Shown: positions 1 through 5,139 of the stretch, one piece after another
Numbering within the stretch: position 1 is the first letter of the stretch
Layout of the letters: each line of letters opens with the position of its first letter
Notes under the pieces: generated by a model
What the model was told of the DNA's origin: nothing
Database searches by the model: none
What the model saw: the letters and a program-made list of their open reading frames with translations, nothing else
DNA from: Patulibacter sp.
GTDB lineage: Bacteria > Actinomycetota > Thermoleophilia > Solirubrobacterales > Solirubrobacteraceae
DNA: 5,517 nucleotides
Assembly: GCA_031119595.1 (NCBI GenBank)
Contig: JAVHXX010000321.1
Location: forward strand, 1 to 5,517
Reading direction: 5' to 3'
Translations under genes and position numbers: made by a program

Positions 1-1009
1 AGCCGAGGTCGGGCTTGTCGTACCCCATGCCCAGGGCCGAGGTGGCGACCACGGCCTTGAGCTCGTTCGTGAGGAGCCGCTCCTCGATCGCCTCCCGCTC
101 GTCGGTCTCGATCTGGCCCGAGTACGCCGCCGCCGGGATGCCGCGTTCGTTCAGCCAGCTCGCGACGGTGTCGGCGTCGTTCTTCGTGAGGGTGTAGACG
201 ATGCCCGACCCCGGCAGCTCCGGCAGGTGCTGCTCGAGCCATGCGAGCCGCTGGGCCTTGTCCGGGAGATCCACGACCTCGAGCCGCAGCGATTCCCGCG
301 TGAGCGGGCCGCGATAGGTGCGCAGACGCCCCGGGCCGTCGTCGGCGGTGGCGCCGCGGCCCAGCTGCTCGGTGACGTCGTCGACGACGCGGTCGTTGGC
401 CGTCGCGGTGGTGCACAGGACGGCCACCGTGCGTGGGAGCCGTTCGAGCATGTCCTGGATGCGGCGGTAGTCCGGGCGGAAGTCGTGGCCCCAGTCGGAG
501 ATGCAATGGGCCTCGTCGATCACGAGCAGCCCGACCTTCTCCGCGAACACGGGCAGCATGTCGCGGCGGAACTGGGGGTTGTTGAGCCGCTCCGGGCTGA
601 CCAGGAGGAGGTCGACGTCGTCGCGGTCGAGGTGGCCCTGGATCTCACTCCACGCGTCGCGGTTGGTGGAGTTGATCGTGTGGGCGCGAAGGCCGAGCCG
701 CTCGGCCGCCGCGACCTGGTTGCGCATGAGGGCGAGCAGCGGGGAGACGATCAGCGTCGGCCCCGCGCCCCGTTCGCGCAGGAGGGCGGTCGCCACGAAG
801 TACACCGCCGACTTGCCCCAACCAGTGCGCTGTACACAGAGCACACGTGCATGGTCTTCGGCCAGGTCGCGAACGGCCTCGAGCTGGTGCTCGCGGAACG
901 ACGCCTCTGGTCCCGCGAGCGCGCGGAGCAGTTCCCTCGCCCGTTCGTCCACCGGCGGGAGCGTGCCCGTCGCGCTGGTGCTGTCGATTTCGGGGTCGGG
1001 ATGGGCCAC
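1..1009 (-). CDS. RecQ-family ATP-dependent DNA helicase, N-terminal part (cut by window edge)
   Basis: Superfamily 2 3'-5' DNA helicase, expected to unwind DNA in recombination and repair using ATP. The visible 336 residues run in order through a Q-motif-like FREHQLEAV (38-46), Walker A RTGWGKS (61-67), LIVSPLLALMRNQV (86-99), Walker B DEAH in VIDEAHCISDWGHDFRPDYR (163-182), motif III CTTATA (199-204), motif IV around GIVYTLTKNDADTV (269-282) and motif V VATSALGMGYDKPDLG (321-336). The arginine-finger motif VI, zinc-binding and any HRDC regions lie off the window. RTGWGKS, instead of the E. coli RecQ TGGGKS, is what I recall from a RecQ-like group common in actinobacteria. I chose GTG at 1009 because it gives a short N-terminus before the helicase core and has a TANNNT box 6 nt upstream. 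An in-frame GTG at 1102 would add 31 residues. No Shine-Dalgarno precedes either. It is transcribed divergently from the HD-GYP gene. The helicase family is certain; the start is not. Confidence 0.95.
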   Translation of the reverse strand, partial: MAHPDPEIDSTSATGTLPPVDERARELLRALAGPEASFREHQLEAVRDLAEDHARVLCVQRTGWGKSAVYFVATALLRERGAGPTLIVSPLLALMRNQVAAAERLGLRAHTINSTNRDAWSEIQGHLDRDDVDLLLVSPERLNNPQFRRDMLPVFAEKVGLLVIDEAHCISDWGHDFRPDYRRIQDMLERLPRTVAVLCTTATANDRVVDDVTEQLGRGATADDGPGRLRTYRGPLTRESLRLEVVDLPDKAQRLAWLEQHLPELPGSGIVYTLTKNDADTVASWLNERGIPAAAYSGQIETDEREAIEERLLTNELKAVVATSALGMGYDKPDLG

Positions 1010-1015
1010 GGAACG

Positions 1016-1021
1016 AGCGTA
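1016..1021 (-). promoter_or_regulatory. Candidate -10 box for a leaderless helicase transcript
   Basis: On the minus strand TACGCT fits the actinobacterial -10 pattern TANNNT and lies 6 nt before the GTG at 1009. Transcription would then start at or next to the start codon. The lack of any purine-rich ribosome-binding site fits a leaderless message. No recognisable -35 hexamer is present, so the call rests on one short box and its spacing. Confidence 0.3.
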
Positions 1022-1022
1022 G

Positions 1023-1046
1023 GCGAGCAGGTGTTCCCCTGCTCGC
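1023..1046. repeat. 9-bp perfect inverted repeat upstream of the helicase gene
   Basis: GCGAGCAGG (1023-1031) and CCTGCTCGC (1038-1046) are perfect complements around a 6-nt centre. The repeat sits immediately upstream of the candidate -10 box and covers the spacer and -35 zone, where a repressor would act. If the longer GTG start at 1102 is used, it lies inside the coding sequence instead. It does not match the actinobacterial SOS box, so control by LexA is not supported. Operator function is inference. Confidence 0.4.
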
Positions 1047-1137
1047 GCGACCTGTGCCAAATCTGCGCAGAAACCGTTCCGACATCCCGAAAATCCCTGC
1101 ACTAGCGCGAACGTGCCGGAGGTGGCAGAGTGGGCCC

Positions 1138-1290
1138 ATGGATGTCCCGTTCCGTGAGCCGTGGCCCCGTGCCATCGCCCGGATCGGCAGGACGAGCGAG
1201 AGGGCTCGCGCCTCGACCGTCGAACACGCACTCGGCGTGATCGACACTGCAAAAACGTCCAGCGTGGCCGATCACCTGAACGATGCTTGA
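1138..1290 (+). CDS. Possible small hypothetical protein (50 aa) overlapping the HD-GYP start
   Basis: An ATG at 1138 opens a 50-codon frame (starting MDVPFREPWPRAIARI, ending VADHLNDA) that stops at TGA 1288-1290. It overlaps the ATG of the HD-GYP gene by 8 nt. I recognise no family. A GGAGGT lies at 1118-1123, about 14 nt before the ATG, which is too far for an ideal ribosome-binding site. About three quarters of its third codon positions are G or C, somewhat below neighbouring genes but above what random sequence needs. The HD-GYP gene has no Shine-Dalgarno of its own, so coupling from this frame would explain its translation. It may equally be non-coding spacer with a chance open frame. 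Confidence 0.28.
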   Translation: MDVPFREPWPRAIARIGRTSERARASTVEHALGVIDTAKTSSVADHLNDA

Positions 1291-2677
1291 TCCGGGCCTC
1301 GAGCACCTGCACCGCCACGGGCGGCTTTGGCGCGCGAGCAACAAGCGTCGCCGCCTCATCAGCGAGGCCGTCACCGACGTCCTCCTGATCCCGCCGGTCC
1401 TGCTCCTGCTGCTGTTCGCGCAGCGCGGCCCGTGGGCCCCGACGTGGGAGATCGTCGTGCTGGTCGGGGGGTACGCCCTCGCCTCGGTCGTCCGATTCGA
1501 GATCGGCTCGGGGTCCACCTCGCCGATCCAGCTCATGGCCGTACCGCTCTGGTTCGCCGTGCCGCCGGCGTTCCAGCCGATCATCGTGGGCCTCGCGCTC
1601 GTCCTCGGCGGCGTCGTCGAGCACTATCGCGAGAGTCCGGGTGACGCGCTCTGGCGCTGCCTCAACGCCGCCGGTGACGCGTGGCCGGCCATCGGCCCGG
1701 CGCTGGTCTTCGCCCTCGCGGGCGCCCCGACCGCGACCCTCGACGCCGTCCCCGTGGCCGCCGCTGCCTTCGCGTCCCAGGTCGTCATCGACCTCTTCTT
1801 CGGGATCACGACCCCGTGGTACTTCCACCGGATCCGCCCGGCGATCCAGCTTCGCCTCATGGTGTGGGTCGCCGCGATCGACGCCTCGCTCGCGCCGATC
1901 GGGTTCATCGTCGCCGTCGTCGTGGCCACGCAGCCGGTCGCGATCATCGCCCTGCTGCCCCTCATCGCCGTCATCGGCGAGTTCGCGCGCGAGCGCAAGG
2001 AGCGGATCGACCAGGCCCTGCAACTCTCGAACGCCTACCGCGGGACCGCCCAGCTCATGGGCGACGTGCTCGAGGCGGACGACGCCTACACCGGCGGCGA
2101 GCACACGCGCGGCGTCGTCGACATGGCCGTCGCCGTCGGCCTGGAGCTGAGCCTCGAGCCCCGCGAGATGCGCGACCTCGAGTTCGGGGCGCTCCTCCAC
2201 GACATCGGCAAGCTCCGCGTCCCGAACGAGATCATCAACAAGCCCGGGTCCCTCAACGCTGCCGAGTGGGAGATCATCCGCAAGCACCCCGAGTACGGGC
2301 AGGCGATGCTCGACCGCGTCGGTGGGGCCCTCACCGACGCCGGGAAGATCGTCCGTGCCCACCACGAGCGCTGGGACGGCATGGGGTATCCCGATCGCCT
2401 GATCGCGGAACAGATCCCGCTCGCCGCGCGCATCATCACGGTCTGCGACTCGTTCAGCGCGATGACCACCAAGCGCTCGTACAGCGCGGCCATGGAGCAC
2501 GACCAGGCGATCGTCGAACTGCAGCGGTGTTCGGGGTCCCAATTCGACCCGTCGGTGGTCGAAGCGCTCTTCCGCGTGCTCGAGCGCGACGCCTCGCTCC
2601 GGTCGCGGGCCGCGCAGGAGGCGACCCCGGCGACCTCACCGATCGCCGCAGCGATCGGTCTGCGCCCGATCAGCTGA
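1283..2677 (+). CDS. Membrane-anchored HD-GYP domain protein (predicted c-di-GMP phosphodiesterase)
   Basis: 464 residues. The N-terminal half is hydrophobic, with roughly five to seven predicted membrane segments (about 32-46, 55-72, 84-112, 135-150, 155-175, 192-214, 217-232). It looks like an integral-membrane sensor, but I cannot assign it to a named family. A charged stretch (EFARERKERIDQ, 233-244) leads into the HD-GYP domain, about 255-435. Metal-binding and signature residues are visible: H274, HDIGK (306-310), H335 in RKHPEYG, HHERWDGMGYP (360-370) and D389 in TVCDS. All expected ligands are present, so hydrolysis of c-di-GMP is the likely activity. There is no GGDEF, EAL or receiver domain. 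A stop two codons upstream (TGA AACG ATG context) fixes ATG 1283 as the first possible start. It lacks a ribosome-binding site, so leaderless or coupled translation is likely. No partner gene in the window identifies its signal. Confidence 0.9.
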   Translation: MLDPGLEHLHRHGRLWRASNKRRRLISEAVTDVLLIPPVLLLLLFAQRGPWAPTWEIVVLVGGYALASVVRFEIGSGSTSPIQLMAVPLWFAVPPAFQPIIVGLALVLGGVVEHYRESPGDALWRCLNAAGDAWPAIGPALVFALAGAPTATLDAVPVAAAAFASQVVIDLFFGITTPWYFHRIRPAIQLRLMVWVAAIDASLAPIGFIVAVVVATQPVAIIALLPLIAVIGEFARERKERIDQALQLSNAYRGTAQLMGDVLEADDAYTGGEHTRGVVDMAVAVGLELSLEPREMRDLEFGALLHDIGKLRVPNEIINKPGSLNAAEWEIIRKHPEYGQAMLDRVGGALTDAGKIVRAHHERWDGMGYPDRLIAEQIPLAARIITVCDSFSAMTTKRSYSAAMEHDQAIVELQRCSGSQFDPSVVEALFRVLERDASLRSRAAQEATPATSPIAAAIGLRPIS

Positions 2678-2680
2678 TCG
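2667..2680. repeat. 14-bp perfect palindrome over the HD-GYP stop codon
   Basis: CGATCAGCTGATCG is its own reverse complement and contains the TGA stop at 2675-2677. Two more GATCGC/GCGATC inverted repeats flank it, at 2641-2656 (4-nt centre) and 2697-2714 (6-nt centre). The cluster could fold into small hairpins at the 3' end of the message. No T-run follows, so it is not a standard intrinsic terminator. Confidence 0.5.
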
Positions 2681-2716
2681 CCGCGGGTGCGAGCGTGATC
2701 GCGCGCACGCGATCGC

Positions 2717-2770
2717 CCTGTCGGCACGCCGGACGACGCCGCCGGCCCTCGACGGCGTGCCTCCGACAGG
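2717..2770. terminator. Long GC-rich hairpin downstream of the HD-GYP gene
   Basis: CCTGTCGGCACGCCG (2717-2731) pairs with CGGCGTGC (2753-2760) and CGACAGG (2764-2770). This gives a 15-bp stem broken only by a 3-nt bulge (2761-2763), with a 21-nt loop. It starts 39 nt after the HD-GYP stop, where a terminator or mRNA-stabilising 3' structure is expected. No T-run follows; the next bases are GGACACGCC. Actinobacterial terminators often lack a T-run, so termination is plausible but unproven. Confidence 0.5.
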
Positions 2771-2792
2771 GGACACGCCAGGGAGGAATCGA

Positions 2793-2841
2793 TCTTCCGG
2801 GGGACGCCTCGTAGCAGGGGTTTCCGGAAACGGGAAGACCC
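2793..2841 (+). repeat. Overlapping alternative hairpins and a 12-bp palindrome
   Basis: Three pairings compete here. GTTTCCGGAAAC (2820-2831) is a perfect palindrome. GGGT plus TTCC (2818-2825) can pair with GGAA and ACCC (2833-2841, one bulged base). TCTTCC (2793-2798) can pair with GGAAGA (2833-2838). Because they share bases, only one can form at a time, as in a leader RNA that switches shape. Alternatively the palindrome alone may be a protein-binding site. No known riboswitch consensus could be matched with confidence. Confidence 0.35.
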
Positions 2842-2878
2842 TCTGTGATGCGATGCACCGACAAAGCGGAGGTGAACC

Positions 2879-2917
2879 ATGACGGCCTGTTCGGCGTTAA
2901 TGAGCAATCGTCAATAA
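2879..2917 (+). CDS. Candidate 12-residue leader peptide upstream of the MFS gene
   Basis: ATG 2879 to TAA 2915-2917 encodes MTACSALMSNRQ. GGAGGTGA at 2868-2875 is an eight-base match to the anti-Shine-Dalgarno, with GGAGG ending 6 nt before the ATG. That is by far the best ribosome-binding site in the window. The frame contains the rare codon TTA (2897-2899) and ends 50 nt before the MFS start. It overlaps the 2894-2920 palindrome. A leader peptide controlling the transporter is an inference. The plausible MFS promoter lies downstream of this frame, so the two may not share a transcript. It could also be a remnant of a lost gene. Confidence 0.3.
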   Translation: MTACSALMSNRQ

Positions 2918-2920
2918 CGC
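2894..2920. promoter_or_regulatory. Imperfect palindrome, candidate operator for the MFS gene
   Basis: GCGTTA (2894-2899) and TAACGC (2915-2920) are perfect complements. Next inward is a single A/A mismatch, then TGA (2901-2903) pairs with TCA (2911-2913) around a 7-nt centre. The site is more AT-rich than its surroundings and ends 10 bp before the candidate -35 of the MFS gene. It is centred about 60 bp before the predicted transcription start. That geometry suits a dimeric regulator of the TetR, MarR or LysR type. No regulator gene lies adjacent, so which protein binds is unknown. Confidence 0.45.
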
Positions 2921-2930
2921 GATGAGGGCC

Positions 2931-2959
2931 TTCACAGCCAATGGACCGTTAAGTAGGTT
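2931..2959 (+). promoter_or_regulatory. Candidate promoter of the MFS transporter gene
   Basis: TTCACA (2931-2936) matches the -35 consensus TTGACA at five of six positions. A 17-bp spacer separates it from TAGGTT (2954-2959), a common actinobacterial form of the -10 box. The transcript should start about 6-8 nt further on, at or just before the GTG at 2968. That predicts a leaderless message and agrees with the missing ribosome-binding site. Confidence 0.45.
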
Positions 2960-2967
2960 CCCGGCCC

Positions 2968-4224
2968 GTGACCCGTGCCCTCCGACACAGGCCGTTCCGA
3001 TGGATCGGTGCGCTGTACGCCGTCGACTCGCTCCTCGAGTGGTGCGGCAGCATTGCGCTCATGGTCGTCGTGTACGGCCGGACCGACAGCACCACCGTCG
3101 CTGCGGGCATGCTCCTCTGCAAGCAGGTCGCGCCCGGTGCGCTCGTCCCGCTCGCCGGCCCGACGCTCGATCGCCTGTCCGTCGGCCGGGCGCTCACCGT
3201 CGCCTTCGCGCTCCAAGCCGTCGCCCTGCTCGCGATCAGCGCCATCGGATACGGACCGCTGTTGTTCCCGATCGCGGTGCTCGCGGGTGCCGCCGGTGCC
3301 ATCGTCCGCGCGCTCGTGCGGACCGGTGCCGCCCTGTCGCTCCCCGGCGATGACCTGCGTGCCGGGAACGCCTTCCTGAACATCGCCATGGCCGTCTGCG
3401 GCCTCGCCGGGCCCGCGCTTGCTGCGGTGGCCGTGTCCGCCTTCGGGGCGCTCCCGGTGCTGGCCGCCGTCGCCGGACTCCTCGCCGTGTGCTCGGCGCT
3501 TGCGGCCTGCATGCCGCACCTCGCGGGCGACGCCTCCGCCGTGGTCGCCACCGCCGACGAACCGGCGCAGGACGACCACCGTCAGCGCTCGGGTGCGCCG
3601 CAGGTCCCGCTCGCGTGGCTGCTCGGTCTCGTCGGCCTCGTCACCTGCGTCTTCTCGATGGACGACCCGACGCTCCTCGCCTACAGCGAGCGCGCCCTGC
3701 ATGCCGGCGTCGAGGGATACGGCCTCATCTTCGCTGCGTGGGGTGTCGGCGTCACCGCCGGCAGCGTCGTCTTCACCCGACTGCTCCACTGGCCGATGCT
3801 CCGCGTCTACGCCCTCGCGACCACGCTCGCCGGGTGCGCGTACCTCGGGATGTCCGTGTCGCCGAGCCTCGGCGTCACCTGCGCCATCGCCATCGTCGGC
3901 GGGGTCGGGAACGGGATGGACTGGATCGCGATCGTCACGGCCGTGCAGGAGACTGCTCCCCGTGGGCAGGAGGCCCGCGCCGCGCGCCACCTCGAAGCCA
4001 TCGGCATGGTCGGTCCCGGCGTCGGGATCCTGGTCGGCGGTGTCCTCGCGGACCTCACCACGCCTCGCCTGACCCTCCTGATCCCCGGCGTCCTCGCCCT
4101 GCTCGTGCTGCTGCTCGGCACGCTCGCCGTCCGCGTCCGCGAGCTCCGGCTCCGCGACGGCCTCACCACCTTGGCCTCACGGCCGACGACCTTGCCCTCA
4201 CCCATCACCGGAGGCTCCGCATGA
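2968..4224 (+). CDS. Major facilitator superfamily transporter
   Basis: 418 residues, the usual size for a 12-helix MFS carrier in the inner membrane. Hydrophobic segments alternate with short loops throughout. A degenerate motif A, AGPTLDRLSVGR (63-74), lies between helices 2 and 3. A hydrophilic central loop (about 183-213) separates the two halves. The second half has GGVGNGMDWIAIVTAVQETAP (311-331) followed by an Arg-rich EARAARHLEA loop, typical of MFS efflux carriers. Substrate cannot be read from sequence; drug or metabolite efflux by proton antiport is the family default. The GTG start at 2968 has no Shine-Dalgarno, but promoter spacing suggests a leaderless transcript. The cytoplasmic C-terminus ends in an imperfect 7-residue tandem repeat (TTLASRP, TTLPSPI). 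It is convergent with the alkane operon and separated from it by about 290 bp, so a role in alkane handling is only speculation. Confidence 0.85.
   Translation: MTRALRHRPFRWIGALYAVDSLLEWCGSIALMVVVYGRTDSTTVAAGMLLCKQVAPGALVPLAGPTLDRLSVGRALTVAFALQAVALLAISAIGYGPLLFPIAVLAGAAGAIVRALVRTGAALSLPGDDLRAGNAFLNIAMAVCGLAGPALAAVAVSAFGALPVLAAVAGLLAVCSALAACMPHLAGDASAVVATADEPAQDDHRQRSGAPQVPLAWLLGLVGLVTCVFSMDDPTLLAYSERALHAGVEGYGLIFAAWGVGVTAGSVVFTRLLHWPMLRVYALATTLAGCAYLGMSVSPSLGVTCAIAIVGGVGNGMDWIAIVTAVQETAPRGQEARAARHLEAIGMVGPGVGILVGGVLADLTTPRLTLLIPGVLALLVLLLGTLAVRVRELRLRDGLTTLASRPTTLPSPITGGSA
4165..4206 (+). repeat. Imperfect 21-bp tandem repeat at the 3' end of the MFS gene
   Basis: Two adjacent 21-nt units (4165-4185 and 4186-4206) agree at 14 of 21 positions, with 14 of the first 16 identical. 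They keep the reading frame and encode TTLASRP then TTLPSPI. Both use TTG and TCA codons, rare in the rest of this gene. A small duplication in an unconstrained cytoplasmic tail is the simplest reading. Confidence 0.5.
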
Positions 4225-4241
4225 CGTTCCGTCGGCACTAG
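4221..4241 (+). CDS. Six-codon micro-ORF overlapping the MFS stop
   Basis: The MFS stop TGA (4222-4224) lies inside ATGA. The overlapping ATG at 4221 has GGAGG at 4210-4214, exactly 6 nt upstream, the arrangement of a translationally coupled downstream gene. The frame ends after six codons (MTFRRH) at TAG 4239-4241. Either the start of a gene whose body was lost remains here, or the arrangement is fortuitous. No longer frame with recognisable content continues downstream. Confidence 0.2.
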   Translation: MTFRRH

Positions 4242-4446
4242 CTCCGCGTCCGCGTGCTCGGCTCTGCCGGGCGTCACGGACATCCTCCTCTCTAGGGCTC
4301 GTCCAGCCCGACAGACCTGGCGGCCGGATCTCGATCCGGCGGTCCGATGCCCCCACTCAACGCCTCGCAGTGTCACCGCGAGGTGCTGATTTCACCTATC
4401 CGTCATCTGGAGTTCCCCCATGCCCTGGCGCAACTAGTTCCTGTAC
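4242..4446 (+). other. Gene-free stretch between convergent genes; possible small RNA
   Basis: No convincing protein gene lies here on either strand. It holds GGGCT/AGCCC (4295-4309) and a strong hairpin GCCGGAT/ATCCGGC with loop CTCG (4323-4340). Next come CACC-GCGA-GGTG (4374-4385, GNRA-type loop) and a competing AGGTG/CACCT pair (4381-4397). An 8-bp palindrome AACTAGTT (4432-4439) follows. A five-codon frame MPWRN (4420-4437) has GGAG seven nt upstream. The stretch ends in an intrinsic terminator oriented for plus-strand transcripts. It could be the 3' tail of the MFS message or an independent small RNA. I found no clear promoter for the latter. Confidence 0.3.
4323..4340. repeat. Strong hairpin, GCCGGATC/GATCCGGC
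   Basis: An 18-bp near-palindrome folds into a 7-bp stem with loop CTCG (4330-4333), about 100 nt after the MFS stop. No T-run follows. It may stabilise or terminate the MFS transcript, or be part of the RNA ending at the downstream terminator. Confidence 0.45.
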
Positions 4447-4475
4447 GAAGAGGGCCGCGAAAGCGGCCCTTTTTC
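4447..4475 (+). terminator. Intrinsic terminator between convergent MFS and alkane operons
   Basis: AGGGCCGC (4451-4458) pairs perfectly with GCGGCCCT (4463-4470) across a GAAA tetraloop (4459-4462). TTTT follows directly on the plus strand. The lower stem can extend through GAAG/TTTT(C). In the minus direction the hairpin is followed only by CTTCG, a weaker U-tract. It begins about 47 nt after the TetR stop, so it probably also ends the alkB-rubA-tetR message. This is the clearest factor-independent terminator in the window. Confidence 0.88.
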
Positions 4476-4516
4476 GTTCCCCGACGGGCCGGTGCCGCCG
4501 TGCCGGGTCCGCAGGC

Positions 4517-5131
4517 TCAGTCGAGCTTGGCTCGCAGCAGCGCGATCTCCGCGAACGGCGAGAGGAGCTGCGCGATCGCCTTCGCGGTCGCCGCGGCGTC
4601 GTCGTCCGGGAGGGCAGCGTGGCTGATCGCCAGGCGCACGAGGTGCTCCGCGAGGAGCTGGACGTCGTCGGTCCGGGCGGTGGGCCAGCGCGCGCTGATG
4701 GCGTCGCCGAGGCGCGTGGCGGCGATCTGCAGCACCGGGCCACCACGCGTGGTGACGAGGGTGAGGAGTCCGTCGGGGTCGTCGCCCGAGAGGATGGTGA
4801 CGGCGAGCGGGTCCTCGGCGATGGTCTCGAGGAAGGCGCGGAACGCCTCCTCGATCGTCTCGGCGGGCGATTCGCCGGCGCCCTGGATCGCCTCCTCGAC
4901 GACCGTGAGGATGCGGTTCGCGTCGTAGAGGAGGTAGGTCTGCACGAAGCCGGACCGCGAGCCGAACTCGTTGTAGAGCGTCTGCCGGCTCACACCCGAG
5001 GCGGCCGCGATCTGGGCCATGGTGATGTCGGTCCAGCGACGCTCGCGCAGAAGCTCCCGCGCCGCCTCGAGCAGCGTGGCACGCAGCTGCTGACGCGCAG
5101 CGGCCTGGTACGGCGTGCGGACCGGAGGCAT
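4517..5131 (-). CDS. TetR-family transcriptional regulator, last gene of the alkB-rubA operon
   Basis: 204 residues, usual TetR length. The N-terminal DNA-binding domain spans about 14-60, with the helix-turn-helix at ITMAQIAAASGVSRQTLYNEFGSR (36-59; the TLYNEFGS signature is unmistakable). The C-terminal half (about 65-200) is helical and less conserved, as expected for a ligand-binding dimer domain. The ATG at 5131 comes 8 bp after the rubredoxin stop, with GAGG overlapping that stop as a modest ribosome-binding site, so it is co-transcribed with rubA and alkB. TetR regulators in this position (AlkU/AlkX type in Rhodococcus, Mycobacterium and Dietzia) are known or thought to repress the alkane hydroxylase operon and to respond to fatty-acid or alkane-derived ligands. 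That role is inferred from position. The operator would lie upstream of alkB, outside the window. Confidence 0.9.
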   Translation of the reverse strand: MPPVRTPYQAAARQQLRATLLEAARELLRERRWTDITMAQIAAASGVSRQTLYNEFGSRSGFVQTYLLYDANRILTVVEEAIQGAGESPAETIEEAFRAFLETIAEDPLAVTILSGDDPDGLLTLVTTRGGPVLQIAATRLGDAISARWPTARTDDVQLLAEHLVRLAISHAALPDDDAAATAKAIAQLLSPFAEIALLRAKLD

Positions 5132-5139
5132 GGGGTGCC

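Noticed and set aside
1023..1046. LexA/SOS box
   Set aside because: The arms read GCGAGCAGG/CCTGCTCGC, not the GAAC-N4-GTTC core of actinobacterial SOS boxes.
227..1105. Long plus-strand open frame (292 codons)
   Set aside because: It lies wholly antisense to the helicase, whose motifs I, II, III and V read clearly on the minus strand. Its composition is the Arg/Glu/His-rich pattern of a high-GC shadow frame.
1681..2814. Plus-strand frame of 377 codons overlapping the HD-GYP gene
   Set aside because: It is Arg/Pro/His-rich shadow sequence in another frame. The HD-GYP frame contains all catalytic motifs.
2780..2880. ydaO-type c-di-AMP riboswitch
   Set aside because: GGAAACGGGAAGACCC and GGAGGTGAACC loosely resemble conserved blocks, but the other required blocks (GCCGAA at the 5' side and the CAGCTAAC region) are missing or out of order.
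2932..3990. Long minus-strand open frame (352 codons)
   Set aside because: It is antisense to the MFS gene and has low-complexity Gly/Glu/Arg/Asp-rich content without domains. The plus strand gives a coherent membrane transporter.
4341..4475. Actinobacterial 6C small RNA
   Set aside because: Two C-rich loops and a terminator recall 6C, but the runs are only five C and I could not draw the two symmetric stems around them. A covariance-model search would settle it.
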